DNA of 64,000 bases from Veillonella absiana (GCF_032970905.1 NZ_JAWJZA010000011.1); one strand, 5' to 3'. Shown: positions 1 to 9,512, numbered from the stretch's first letter. A program made the numbers and translations. Notes: generated from the sequence alone by a model not told the origin.

Positions 1-159
1 TAGGTGAGCAATTAAGTGCTTTTGCAATCTGGCGATAAGAGTAACCTTGCTTATGGAGCGCTTTGATTTCGCATCGATCTTCAAATCTTAAGTGTTGTCC
101 TCTTTCGCGAGGTAGGGTATTAGAGGTAGGGTATTAATGGTATTATTTAGGTAGTCCAT
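1..159 (-). pseudogene. IS30-family transposase, N-terminal part, frameshifted and cut by the window edge
   Basis: On the minus strand an ATG at 159 follows a good GGAGGC ribosome site (167-172). The downstream frame encodes a helix-turn-helix typical of IS30 transposases (EDRCEIKALHKQGYSYRQIA). Start codon and helix are in different frames because the 14-mer GAGGTAGGGTATTA occurs twice in tandem (109-122 and 123-136). Removing one copy restores one frame from the ATG into RERGQHLRFEDRCEI. The rest of the transposase, with the DDE catalytic domain, lies outside the window. The copy seen here is probably inactive unless the shift is bypassed. Family assignment rests on the short N-terminal helix only. 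Confidence 0.7.
109..136. repeat. 14-bp perfect tandem duplication inside the transposase gene
   Basis: GAGGTAGGGTATTA is repeated head to tail with no spacer. Because 14 is not a multiple of three, it shifts the transposase frame; deleting one unit repairs it. Confidence 0.9.
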
Positions 160-462
160 AGTGATTGCCTCCGGTTGATTTTGTGTCGTAACTTAATTTT
201 ACCATTGATGCAATCCTATGGATCTTTTTATTTAGTTTTAGTGTTCAATTTCATTCTACAATTTACGAATTTTTTATATCCTTAATTTATTAGGAATTTT
301 GTGCATAAATTGTATTTTAATATATACTGTCATGCATAGCAGAATATATATAAAAGTGGTAAAATGATGATTATTACTACAGTGTTCTATACATATTTAT
401 AGAGGAAAATATATGTATTTCGGAACTTTCACCGTTAAATGCGTTTGATTAGAGGGGTAACT
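160..462. other. Gene-free stretch between the insertion-sequence remnant and the activase gene
   Basis: It holds the transposase ribosome site and presumably the insertion sequence end, somewhere around 200-275; the exact inverted repeat cannot be fixed because the other end is outside the window. The rest is AT-rich. An ACTTTCACC motif (425-433) lies 30 bp before the activase start. I found no convincing promoter pair or coding sequence. Confidence 0.5.
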
Positions 463-3400
463 ATGCAAGGCCTATTAAGAATGGGGATCGATGTGGGGTC
501 CACAACCGTTAAGGTTGTGTTAATTGATGAACAGGAGCAGTTCATTTATAAAAAATACATACGCCACTATGCTAATATTCTTAACACCGTTCATACCTTG
601 TTGAAAGAAGCACAAGAGGGCTACGAAGAATGTCCAGTTCATGTGGAGATTACTGGCTCTGGTGGCATGGCTATGGCTGATAAAATAAATATTCCCTTCG
701 TGCAGGAAGTTATCGCTGAAACGAGAGCCATTAAAAATCTATACCCTCAAACAGATGTGATCATCGAACTCGGTGGAGAGGATGCAAAGGTTACCTATCT
801 TGGTCAAACCGCAGAGCATCGTATGAATGGTAGTTGTGCTGGTGGTACTGGTGCATTTATTGACCAAATGGCGACATTACTTCAAACTGATGCGAGTGGC
901 CTCAATGAATTAGCATCTCATGCGGATACTTTGTATCCCATCGCGGCCCGTTGTGGCGTGTTTGCGAAAACAGACGTACAAGCGTTATTGAACCAAGGGG
1001 CATCTCACGAAAATATCGGCAAATCCGTATTCCAGGCTATTGTAAATCAGACGATAGCAGGGTTGGCATGTGGTCATAAAATTGAAGGCTATGTGGCATT
1101 TTTAGGTGGTCCGTTGACATTTCTACCAGAATTGCGCCAATGCTTTATCGATACATTGAAAATCGATGAGACTCATGTCATCATTCCGGAAAATGGAGAA
1201 CTTTTTATCGCTCTTGGGGCGGCATTGATGAAAGAAGATTGCCGTCATATCACTGTGGGAGAACTAACAGAACAAATCGGTGGTTTAATTGGCATGCCTA
1301 TGGAGGCTACCGATCGAGTAGAACCATTGTTCAAAACGGACTTTGATTTGGAATTGTTCCGTGCTCGTCATAATAAAGCCGTCACTCCAAAAGGCAAGAT
1401 GGAGGATGCGGTAGGCCCTTGCTACCTTGGCATTGATGCGGGTTCTACTACACTCAAGGTAGTATTAATTAACGCTAATAAAGAAATTATTTTCTCTCAT
1501 TATGGTCCAAACCATGGTAAACCACTAGAAAAATCCCAAGAGATTATCGCTCAAATTTATAAGGCTTTGCCAAATGCAGCATATATCGCCCAATCTGGTG
1601 TGACTGGCTATGGTGAAGCATTCTTGAAACGTGCCCTTGGCATCGATTTAGGCGAAGTGGAAACGATGGCCCATTATCGTGCAGCTCGATTCTTCTGTCC
1701 GGATGTTAGTTTCATTTTGGACATTGGCGGTCAAGATATGAAATGCTGTAAGGTGCGCGATGGCTATATTGAGGACATCGTGTTGAACGAGGCCTGCTCC
1801 TCTGGTTGTGGCTCCTTTTTAGATACCTTTGCCACATCCCTTGGGTTGCCCATTGCGGAATTTGCGAAGGAAGGTCTTCGTGCGCCATTACCTATCGACC
1901 TCGGATCTCGTTGTACCGTATTTATGAATTCCAAGGTAAAACAAGCCCAAAAAGAAGGTGCTACAGTGCCTGATATCGCGGCGGGCCTTGCCTATTCGGT
2001 CATTAAAAATGCCTTATACAAGGTGCTCAAGGTGAAAGACCCGAAAGAACTAGGAGACCATATCGTCGTACAAGGTGGTACATTTTATAATGAATCTGTA
2101 CTTCGTGCCTTTGAACAGTTACTTGGCGTAGAGGTTATTCGCCCTGATACGGCTGGACTTATGGGGGCCTATGGGATGGCTCTTTTGGCAGCGGAACATG
2201 TTGAGGAATTAGCAGAATCCTACGGCGTTACAGTAGATGCGACAAATTCTAGTGCAGCAACTAATGGCGGTATGACTCACGATGGTGTGCCATATGATGG
2301 CATTATCAGAAGTGGCCTTGTGGATTTAGAGGCACTCCAACAGCTCCACGTATCTACGACGATGCGCAATTGTGGGGTGTGTAGCAACAACTGTATGCTC
2401 ACCATCAATGCCTTCTCTGACGGCCGTAAATATGTAACAGGAAATCGTTGTGATCGTGGCGCCGGCGATATGATTCAAGAGAAGCATAAGACGGTGCCAA
2501 ATCTTGTGGACATCAAATTGCGCCGCATTTTCGATTACTATCTTAAGAAAAATATCCCAGAATTCGAGGGAAAACTTCGCGTTGGTATCCCTCGTGTCCT
2601 CAATATGTACGAGGATTTCCCGTTCTGGTTCACATTCTTTAATAACCTCGGCTGTGAGGTGGTGCTTTCATCGGCGACGACGAAGGATCAATACAACAGT
2701 GCCCTTGATACGATTCCATCCGACACGGCGTGCTATCCAGCGAAGGCCGTTCATGGTCACATTCGTGAGCTCGCAAACAGCCAGATTGATTTCATTTGGT
2801 ATCCATGCATTCAACATGGGCCGAAGGAATATAGCAAGGACAATAATTACCATTGTCCGATGGTGATTTCCTATCCGGAACTCATCAAAAATAATATGCA
2901 AGACGTGCTACAGGACATTCCGTTTGAATCCCCATTCCTTCCACTAGCGGATAAAAAATCCTTGATTCCTGCATTGGTGAAAGCCCTTGTTTTCATGGAT
3001 GTGAATAAAAAGGATATCGCCAGCGCCGTTGATGCCGCATGGGCGGAACAGGATACATGGAAACATGATTATCAAGAGATGACAAAGAAGACCGTGTCTC
3101 GCCTCGTGGCGGAACAGGTGCCGACTATCGTGCTATCTGGTCGTCCGTACCATCTCGATTCTGGTATCAATCACGGCATTCCAGAGCTCATCAATTCCTT
3201 GGGTATGGCCATTCTCACAGAGGATGGGGTGGCGCCGTTGGGCCAAGCAGTGACACAATTGCGTGTTGTTGACCAATGGACCTATCACAGCCGTTTGTAT
3301 CGTGCTGCGGAATTCGTGAGTCGTACAGAAGGTTTTGAAATCGTAGAACTCAACTCCTTTGGTTGCGGCCTTGATTCCATCGTAGCGGACCAAGTGAAGG

Positions 3401-4812
3401 ATATTTTGTCCGCAAAACATAAAATCCATACAGTCCTCAAAATTGACGAAGGTACAAATCTCGGGGCTGTGACGATTCGTTTGCGTTCATTACAATCCGT
3501 GATGGAACGTAGTTTAAGGCAACATCACAATCCAGAGGCGCCAATCATTCCGATGGAGGACGTGCCTGCGGTTCCTGAATACAGTTATGATCGTGCGGTG
3601 TTTACGGACGAAATGGCGAAGGATTATAAAATCTTGGTGCCCCAAATGTCACCATTGCATTTTAGTTTGTTAGAACCAGTGCTTCGTCATGAAGGCTATG
3701 ATTTTGAAATGTTGCCAGCCCCAACTCGTGAAGATATCGAGACGGGTTTGAAATATATCAACAATGATGCGTGCTATCCGGCCATCATCGTGGTGGGGCA
3801 GTTGATGTCGGCCCTATTGTCCGGCAAATACGATGTGAATAAAACGGCGGTCATCATTTCTCAAACGGGTGGCGGTTGCCGTGCTACAAACTATATCGGC
3901 TACTTGCGCAAGGCCCTTATCGATGCGGGCATCAAACAGGTGCCAATTCTATCCTTGAATGCCAGCGATATGGAACGTCAACCAGGCTTCCGCTTGTCCA
4001 AATCCTTCTTACATCGCATGATCCAAGCCGTTGTGTATGGCGACGCGTTGATGCAATGCGTATTGGCTACACGCCCTTACGAACAAGTGGCGGGTGCGGC
4101 CAATGAGCTATGTGACAAATGGGTTCAAAAACTGCGCGCCAATATTACCAAGGCGAGCCTTCGCCAATATGGCAACTATCTCAAGGAAATCATCCACGAT
4201 TTCGATACGTTACCGATGGTGAAAGACACGCAAAAACCTCGTGTCGGCGTTGTCGGTGAAATTTACGTTAAATTCCATCCAAGCGCCAATAACCATATCA
4301 ACGAACTCATCGAAAAAGAAGGTGGCGAAGTCGTCACCTCCGGTCTCCTTGATTTCTTCTTGTACTGCGCAATGGATAGTACTTACCGTGCTAAACATTT
4401 AGATGGTACGTGGTTATCTGGATTCTTTGGTTCCCTCGCCCGTGAGGCTCTTGAGCTATACCGTAGACCATATGCCAAAGCTGTGGCTGCGAGCAAACAC
4501 TTTGATCCATTACAACGGATGACACAAGTGGCCAAAGAGGCGGCTCAATATATCGACCTCGGTAACCAATGCGGTGAAGGCTGGTTCCTTACTGGCGATA
4601 TGATTGACCTCATCGAAAAAGGCGCTAAACAAGTCGTTTGTCTACAACCGTTCGGTTGCTTGCCAAACCATGTCAGTGGTAAAGGTATGGTTCGTACCTT
4701 GTCCGAGGCCTATCCAGATGTGCGCATCGCCGCCATCGACTATGACCCAGGCGCTAGTGCGGTCAATCAAGCAAATCGACTGAAGTTATTACTGTCTACT
4801 ATGTTTGAGTAA
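463..4812 (+). CDS. Giant 2-hydroxyacyl-CoA dehydratase activase-type protein (two ATPase domains plus DUF2229 region)
   Basis: Protein of 1449 residues with two tandem ASKHA ATPase domains of the BadF/BcrA/HgdC type. Each starts with a phosphate loop (GIDVGSTTVK near residue 8, GIDAGSTTLK near 326). Each also keeps the two cysteines that in HgdC-type activators bind a 4Fe-4S cluster (SCAGGTG and ARCGVF in the first; ACSSGCG and SRCTVF in the second). A cysteine cluster (NCGVCSNNC) and a DUF2229-like region follow, and the last third resembles dehydratase-associated sequence. Known single-domain activators use ATP to push an electron onto 2-hydroxyacyl-CoA dehydratases; the substrate of this long form is unknown. 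The ATG at 463 is preferred over 439 because AGAGGGG (451-457) is well placed for it. It is monocistronic, ending at a strong hairpin. Family is certain, function open. Confidence 0.85.
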   Translation: MQGLLRMGIDVGSTTVKVVLIDEQEQFIYKKYIRHYANILNTVHTLLKEAQEGYEECPVHVEITGSGGMAMADKINIPFVQEVIAETRAIKNLYPQTDVIIELGGEDAKVTYLGQTAEHRMNGSCAGGTGAFIDQMATLLQTDASGLNELASHADTLYPIAARCGVFAKTDVQALLNQGASHENIGKSVFQAIVNQTIAGLACGHKIEGYVAFLGGPLTFLPELRQCFIDTLKIDETHVIIPENGELFIALGAALMKEDCRHITVGELTEQIGGLIGMPMEATDRVEPLFKTDFDLELFRARHNKAVTPKGKMEDAVGPCYLGIDAGSTTLKVVLINANKEIIFSHYGPNHGKPLEKSQEIIAQIYKALPNAAYIAQSGVTGYGEAFLKRALGIDLGEVETMAHYRAARFFCPDVSFILDIGGQDMKCCKVRDGYIEDIVLNEACSSGCGSFLDTFATSLGLPIAEFAKEGLRAPLPIDLGSRCTVFMNSKVKQAQKEGATVPDIAAGLAYSVIKNALYKVLKVKDPKELGDHIVVQGGTFYNESVLRAFEQLLGVEVIRPDTAGLMGAYGMALLAAEHVEELAESYGVTVDATNSSAATNGGMTHDGVPYDGIIRSGLVDLEALQQLHVSTTMRNCGVCSNNCMLTINAFSDGRKYVTGNRCDRGAGDMIQEKHKTVPNLVDIKLRRIFDYYLKKNIPEFEGKLRVGIPRVLNMYEDFPFWFTFFNNLGCEVVLSSATTKDQYNSALDTIPSDTACYPAKAVHGHIRELANSQIDFIWYPCIQHGPKEYSKDNNYHCPMVISYPELIKNNMQDVLQDIPFESPFLPLADKKSLIPALVKALVFMDVNKKDIASAVDAAWAEQDTWKHDYQEMTKKTVSRLVAEQVPTIVLSGRPYHLDSGINHGIPELINSLGMAILTEDGVAPLGQAVTQLRVVDQWTYHSRLYRAAEFVSRTEGFEIVELNSFGCGLDSIVADQVKDILSAKHKIHTVLKIDEGTNLGAVTIRLRSLQSVMERSLRQHHNPEAPIIPMEDVPAVPEYSYDRAVFTDEMAKDYKILVPQMSPLHFSLLEPVLRHEGYDFEMLPAPTREDIETGLKYINNDACYPAIIVVGQLMSALLSGKYDVNKTAVIISQTGGGCRATNYIGYLRKALIDAGIKQVPILSLNASDMERQPGFRLSKSFLHRMIQAVVYGDALMQCVLATRPYEQVAGAANELCDKWVQKLRANITKASLRQYGNYLKEIIHDFDTLPMVKDTQKPRVGVVGEIYVKFHPSANNHINELIEKEGGEVVTSGLLDFFLYCAMDSTYRAKHLDGTWLSGFFGSLAREALELYRRPYAKAVAASKHFDPLQRMTQVAKEAAQYIDLGNQCGEGWFLTGDMIDLIEKGAKQVVCLQPFGCLPNHVSGKGMVRTLSEAYPDVRIAAIDYDPGASAVNQANRLKLLLSTMFE

Positions 4813-4855
4813 GTATCGTATTGCTAGAAATAGGTATTCTTAGTATATGCAATAT

Positions 4856-4924
4856 AAAAACCATGGTATATCTCAAAGTTGATTCATATAAGATGAATCA
4901 ACTTTGAGGTATACCATGGTTTTT
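4856..4924. terminator. Long bidirectional terminator hairpin
   Basis: Arms of about 32 nt (4856-4887 and 4893-4924) pair with one wobble around a 5-nt loop. A-run and T-run flank the stem, so it can serve both the activase gene (plus) and the Bcr/CflA gene (minus), which converge here. Confidence 0.9.
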
Positions 4925-4934
4925 GGTTTTAGTA

Positions 4935-6134
4935 TTAATGTATATTTGATTTTTCTACGACTAGTAAATAGTAACAAAGTAATGCTAATGCAGAACATAA
5001 AACCATAACAATACCCATTGGCACCCCGGTGTAACTACCACCGATGCCAACGAGTGGGGCCACGATGCCGGCACAAACGTTGGAGAAACAACCGAGGACG
5101 GCAGAGGCACTGCCTGCCATTTTCCCGTATTTTTGCATAGCCATGGCAAAGCTCGCAGAACCGAAGAGTGCTACCGTGCATACGGTGAAGAACAAAATAA
5201 TAGCCGTAGGTATGAGTGGGAACTTTAAGAGCATAGCCAGTAAAAATAGAATACTACCAATACCGAGTTGGAACAAGCTAAACCGTAGTAATTGACTATC
5301 TGTGATGACATTGCTGAGACGCCCGCTAATGGCACCGGCAGCAATAATCCCGCAACTATTGATGCCAAACATGTAGCTGAATTGTTGGGCGTTAAGGCCG
5401 TAAATATTTTGATATACAAAGGACGAACCTGTGATGTAAGCGAAGAAGGCCCCAAAGGCAAAGAATTGGATTAGACTTTGTCCTAAAAATGAGGGATCGC
5501 GAAGTAATTGAGCATATACTTTAAAAGAAGTAGTGAGTCCGCCGTCAATGCGATTCTCTGGTGGCAATGTTTCCTTATAAATCATAGACCAAATCATCAA
5601 GATGGTAGAGAATATGGCGAGGATAACAAATATAACTCGCCAAGTTGTGAATAATAGTAGTTGACCACCAATGAGTGGTGCAATGACAGGGGCGAGGCCG
5701 TTGACCATCATGAGGGTGGCAAATAATTTGATTAGTGCTGGACCTTTGGCATAATCTCTGGCGATAGCCTTGGAGATAACAACGCTAAACGCACCTGTGA
5801 GGCCTTGTAGGAAGCGACCTATTAGTAATAGTTCTACACTAGGGGCTATCGCACATAGAATACTGGAGGCTACACATAATAGATTGCCGAGGATGAGAGG
5901 CATTTTGCGGCCAAACATATCGCTAATAGGACCGCCAATAAGGTTGCCGATAGCTAGACCGATGGTCATGATGCCAATGGTCATTTGAATATTTGAGGCA
6001 CTAGTGTTTAATTCGCTAGGCATAATTGGTAATGCTGGCAAATATAAGTCTGTTGCTAATGGTGTGATAGCAGTGAGTAAACCTAAAAATATGATCATTG
6101 AAAATGGTACTTTTGTTTGTAATTCTTCTTTCAT
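4935..6134 (-). CDS. Bcr/CflA-type MFS multidrug exporter
   Basis: A 399-residue, 12-helix major facilitator protein. The N-terminal stretch TDLYLPALPIMPSELNTS and the loop GGPISDMFGRKMPLI between helices 2 and 3 are typical of the Bcr/CflA drug:proton antiporter subfamily (DHA1). Such proteins expel drugs such as bicyclomycin or chloramphenicol, or small metabolites, across the inner membrane; the real substrate cannot be read from sequence. GGAGGA ends 5 bases before the ATG. It is the only gene between two terminators and looks monocistronic. Confidence 0.85.
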   Translation of the reverse strand: MKEELQTKVPFSMIIFLGLLTAITPLATDLYLPALPIMPSELNTSASNIQMTIGIMTIGLAIGNLIGGPISDMFGRKMPLILGNLLCVASSILCAIAPSVELLLIGRFLQGLTGAFSVVISKAIARDYAKGPALIKLFATLMMVNGLAPVIAPLIGGQLLLFTTWRVIFVILAIFSTILMIWSMIYKETLPPENRIDGGLTTSFKVYAQLLRDPSFLGQSLIQFFAFGAFFAYITGSSFVYQNIYGLNAQQFSYMFGINSCGIIAAGAISGRLSNVITDSQLLRFSLFQLGIGSILFLLAMLLKFPLIPTAIILFFTVCTVALFGSASFAMAMQKYGKMAGSASAVLGCFSNVCAGIVAPLVGIGGSYTGVPMGIVMVLCSALALLCYYLLVVEKSNIH

Positions 6135-6244
6135 GAATCCTCCGAAAATAGCACTATCTTTATTGTTGCGAGGCTGTCAGCGTGGTGCTAGCGAGCAAAC
6201 AATCATAATAGTACTAGAAATAATGGTACGTTTATTGTAGCACA

Positions 6245-6282
6245 AAAAGGTCCTAACTTTCATGGGGGAAAGTTAGGACCTT
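6245..6282 (-). terminator. Rho-independent terminator after the lactate permease gene
   Basis: Stem AAGGTCCTAACTTTC with its complement, small G-rich loop. On the minus strand it is followed by TTTTT. It lies downstream of the permease stop at 6335. Confidence 0.85.
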
Positions 6283-6334
6283 AGTCATTCTATTGAATTG
6301 TACAATTAGATAATCGGGATGAACATGATCTCGA

Positions 6335-7963
6335 TTATTTTAACAATATTTGTTCAATAGCTGAGATGAAGTTATGACCGAAGTAGGAAATAATACCATT
6401 AGCTACGATGAAGATAATGAAGTATTTCAATACAGTTGTCATGATTACGTTAGCAGCGATGCTATCACGTAATTCTTTAGCTTTGCTGTCGTCGATTTTA
6501 GATTTGTTCGCTTCAATGTATGCTTCCAAAGCAGGTGCTACGGCACCGATGGCGATAGCGATACTTTGAGGGGAGAACATTTTGCCTGTACCAGCAGAAC
6601 CGGAGTTCATAGCTGCTAGCCAAAGTGGAAGTGCTGCATAGTCTGGAGCCATCGCTTTTGCTGCATCGATTTGAAGAGGTCCAAACAATACGTTTGCATT
6701 TGTACCAGAACCAGTAAGGAACGCGCCCAACGCACCAATTAATGGAGCGAATGCAGGGTACATGTTACCAGTTGCACTAACTAATGTAGTGGCGATTTCA
6801 TTAGTCATACCAGAGTATGTCATTAATTTTGCTGTCATAACAACGGAGATAATAGTCACATAAGTGAATTTCAAGTTTTTAACTGTAGTAGTTAATACTT
6901 TTAACATTTCGCCAAAACCAGCTTTTTGGATGAAACCACCGATGAAAGCGGCGATGAAAATCATGATACCAGGTGTGGCAATCCATACAAATGTGTAAGG
7001 TTTTGCACCGGCGCCTTGGTAAATTGGCACTGCTGTTTTAATAGCAGCCAAAGGTCCATTGATAGCTGGAACCAATTTGGAAGTAGCCAATAACAAGATT
7101 ACAATCAAGATGAATGGCATAGCTGCTACTAGACCTTCATTAGAAGATACAGCAGGAGCACTAGTTGCTTCAACTTGGTATTCTGGATCTTTAGGAGGCA
7201 TTGCTTTTGCACAAGCGATGATTACACCCATGATGATAAGGGAAGATCCCATTACAGATAATTCAGGGCCAACTGCTGCATTAATAACAAGCTCAGGAAC
7301 TGCTAATGCAAGACCAGCTAATAATGTAGTCAAGAATACACCTTTTAGAGCTTTGAAGCCACCACCGATGATAGCAACTACGAAGAATGGTGCGATAATG
7401 TTAAGAATGAATAATTGCACGGAAATATAAGTGCCAAGATGAACTGGGTTAAGACCTGTTAAGGAAGCCAATGTTGTTGTTGGAATCGCAATGGAACCGA
7501 ATGTTGTAGGAACGGAGTTTGCTACCAAACAAGCAATAATGGATTTCAATGGATTAAAACCTACAGCAACCATCATAGCGGCAGGAATAGCAACGGCAGT
7601 ACCGAAGCCAGCCATACCTTCCATGAAAGCGCCAAAGCCCCATGCAAGTAATAATGCAAGTACACGCATATCAGATGTAACGGAAGACAACATAGTTTTG
7701 ATTGTTTCCATTGCTTTTGTGTGAACCACAAGATTATACGTGAAAATAGCGGCTGTAATAACTAAAAGAATTGGCCAAATGGCAAGAGCAGCCCCTTCTA
7801 ATGCACCAGAAAACATGATGCTAGGAGCTTTTGCGAATGGGAATACAGCGATAATGAAAGAACCAATAGCTGCGATACCGCAGGCTTTCCAAGCTGGAAC
7901 TTTTAGGATTGCTAGGGCTACAATGAGCCATAGAATTGGTAATAAGGCTAATAAAGTAGTCAT
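6335..7963 (-). CDS. lldP: L-lactate permease (LldP/LctP family)
   Basis: Inner-membrane lactate:proton symporter family, 542 residues against about 550 for E. coli LldP, hydrophobic throughout. Typical blocks are present: WGFGAFMEGMAGFGTAVAIP near the first third and LGAFLTGSGTNANVLFGPLQ in the last third. The start chosen is the ATG at 7963 (MTTLLALLP), 12 nt after AAAGG; an ATG at 7975 is possible but abuts the same Shine-Dalgarno. Lactate is the main carbon source of Veillonella-type fermenters, and the next gene upstream is a malate/lactate dehydrogenase in the same orientation, separated by a terminator and a 320-bp control region. A perfect 10-bp inverted repeat lies about 105 bp upstream of the start. 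Confidence 0.92.
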   Translation of the reverse strand: MTTLLALLPILWLIVALAILKVPAWKACGIAAIGSFIIAVFPFAKAPSIMFSGALEGAALAIWPILLVITAAIFTYNLVVHTKAMETIKTMLSSVTSDMRVLALLLAWGFGAFMEGMAGFGTAVAIPAAMMVAVGFNPLKSIIACLVANSVPTTFGSIAIPTTTLASLTGLNPVHLGTYISVQLFILNIIAPFFVVAIIGGGFKALKGVFLTTLLAGLALAVPELVINAAVGPELSVMGSSLIIMGVIIACAKAMPPKDPEYQVEATSAPAVSSNEGLVAAMPFILIVILLLATSKLVPAINGPLAAIKTAVPIYQGAGAKPYTFVWIATPGIMIFIAAFIGGFIQKAGFGEMLKVLTTTVKNLKFTYVTIISVVMTAKLMTYSGMTNEIATTLVSATGNMYPAFAPLIGALGAFLTGSGTNANVLFGPLQIDAAKAMAPDYAALPLWLAAMNSGSAGTGKMFSPQSIAIAIGAVAPALEAYIEANKSKIDDSKAKELRDSIAANVIMTTVLKYFIIFIVANGIISYFGHNFISAIEQILLK

Positions 7964-8283
7964 ATGTGAAATCATCCTTTCACGGTAAAACAAGAATAGG
8001 TAACTTTATCCTAAATGCCTATAGGACACTTGATAGCTGCAAATTTTACATTCTAGTTTCAAGATTATATTACAAGTGGATGTAATATAAGGTAATACAT
8101 AAAGATATAATAATTGCAGGACATATTGTAAGAGTCTACCTTACAGCATGACATAGATTTGAGAACATAGAAGAAAAAGTGATATAAGCATCAAAAAAAT
8201 ATACATCTCATGAGTTAGATGTTAACAATTATAGATTATAATATAAGAACTAACAGACATGGATGTAAATCAAGTAATAAATA
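7964..8283. other. Control region upstream of the lactate permease
   Basis: AT-rich, no coding sequence. On the minus strand a possible -35 TTACAA with a TATATC -10 at 16-bp spacing lies about 8100-8130, and the 8065-8090 inverted repeat is just downstream of it, a plausible operator position. The promoter boxes are a weak call. Confidence 0.4.
8065..8090. promoter_or_regulatory. Perfect inverted repeat, candidate operator of the lactate permease gene
   Basis: Arms TTATATTACA and TGTAATATAA are exact complements separated by 6 nt (AGTGGA). There is no T-run after it and the spacing suits a dimeric repressor, so an operator is more likely than a terminator. The cognate regulator is not in the window. 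Confidence 0.55.
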
Positions 8284-8314
8284 AATGGGACATAAACGTG
8301 GTTTATGTCCCATT
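8284..8314 (-). terminator. Terminator-like hairpin after the malate/lactate dehydrogenase gene
   Basis: 14-bp perfect stem (AATGGGACATAAAC and complement) with a 3-nt loop, 59 bp past the dehydrogenase stop. The T-rich tail on the minus strand is short, so termination may be partial. Confidence 0.7.
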
Positions 8315-8372
8315 CTATTACTATACTTTGTCCTAGTTAGGGCATACTTCGTTTGATATGAAAATCAAAGGA

Positions 8373-9512
8373 TTAGTAGTTGCCTTTGAACATTGTTTGA
8401 GGAGCTTCTGGTTTGTAGTCACCAAAGTAAGAAGCGAAGTCTAAGCCTAATTCGTTGCAAAGATCAAGTACTTCTACCATTGTACCGTTAAGTACAGGGA
8501 TACCTTCAGCTTTAACTTTTGCTACGGATTCATGTTCTTTTTCGCCATGAGTGTAGATACGGTCTTGACCAGCTGCTTTAGGAGCTTCTCTTAATTCTTG
8601 TAAGAATGTGGAGAAGTGTTTTTTGATTTCTGCAGCATCACCGAAGAATGCAGGGTTGATTGCCATGAAACCGTGGCAGATGTTGGAACGACCGCCAACC
8701 ATACATTTGTTAGCTGTAGCACCTTGAGACAAGATGGAGGAGAACAATTCAGCAATCATGCCGTTACCATAACCTTTATGGCCGCCAAGAACTTCTGTTG
8801 CACCACCTAATGGAAGGATACCGCCGCCTTCGTGACGGGAGATGTTACCCAATACTTCAGCAGCATCTGTGGAAGGAACACCATCTTTGTTAACTGCCCA
8901 GCCGTCTGGAGTAGCTTTGCCCATTTTGTTGTACATTTCCAATTTACCACGAGTTACTACTGTAGTGGAGCAATCGAAGAAGAAATCAACTGGATCAGCA
9001 GGTACTGTCCAAGCTAATGGGTTGGAACCAAGCATAGCTTTACGAGCATATGTAGGAACCATGATTGCTTCGGAGTTTGTACAAGAGAAACCGATTAAGC
9101 CTTGGTCACTAGCCATTTTTGCGTAGTAACCAGCGATACCATAGTGGTTGGAGTTACGAACGGATACGATACCAACACCGGAAGTTTTAGCCTTTTCGAT
9201 AGCCATTTCCATAGCTTTGTGACCTAAAACTTGGCCCATGCCGTCTTTACCATCGATAACTGCAGATACTGGAGTTTCGAAAACAACTTCGCCTTTAGAT
9301 TTGATGTCGATCAAGCCATTAGTGATACCTTTGTGGTAACGAACCATACGTTGCATACCATGACTTTGAATACCGAACAAGTCAGAAGTCAAAAGCACGT
9401 CTTGGATGATGTCAGCTTCTTTTTCGTCGAAACCGAATTTTTGGAATGCATCCATGCAAAGTTTTTTAAGAGTTTCATAAGGGAAAAGCACTGTGTTTTT
9501 GTTGTCCGCCAT
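8373..9512 (-). CDS. Type-2 malate/L-lactate dehydrogenase; candidate lactate-oxaloacetate transhydrogenase
   Basis: A 379-residue member of the malate/L-sulfolactate/ureidoglycolate dehydrogenase family (Ldh_2), which has its own NAD-binding fold unrelated to the Rossmann type. Typical segments: SDLFGIQSHGMQRMVRYHKG near residue 44, VRNSNHYGIAGYYA near 118, and AMLGSNPLAWTVPADP further on. It should interconvert a 2-hydroxyacid and its 2-ketoacid in the cytoplasm. Veillonella alcalescens is known to contain a lactate-oxaloacetate transhydrogenase with tightly bound NAD; this gene beside the lactate permease is a reasonable candidate, which is inference. AGAGG precedes the ATG with an 8-nt spacer. 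It is transcribed separately from the permease. Confidence 0.85.
   Translation of the reverse strand: MADNKNTVLFPYETLKKLCMDAFQKFGFDEKEADIIQDVLLTSDLFGIQSHGMQRMVRYHKGITNGLIDIKSKGEVVFETPVSAVIDGKDGMGQVLGHKAMEMAIEKAKTSGVGIVSVRNSNHYGIAGYYAKMASDQGLIGFSCTNSEAIMVPTYARKAMLGSNPLAWTVPADPVDFFFDCSTTVVTRGKLEMYNKMGKATPDGWAVNKDGVPSTDAAEVLGNISRHEGGGILPLGGATEVLGGHKGYGNGMIAELFSSILSQGATANKCMVGGRSNICHGFMAINPAFFGDAAEIKKHFSTFLQELREAPKAAGQDRIYTHGEKEHESVAKVKAEGIPVLNGTMVEVLDLCNELGLDFASYFGDYKPEAPQTMFKGNY

Noticed and set aside
7059..7430. Plus-strand open frames across the minus-strand lactate permease, symporter and fruA genes
   Set aside because: They are antisense shadows of high-confidence genes and have no ribosome sites or recognisable domains.
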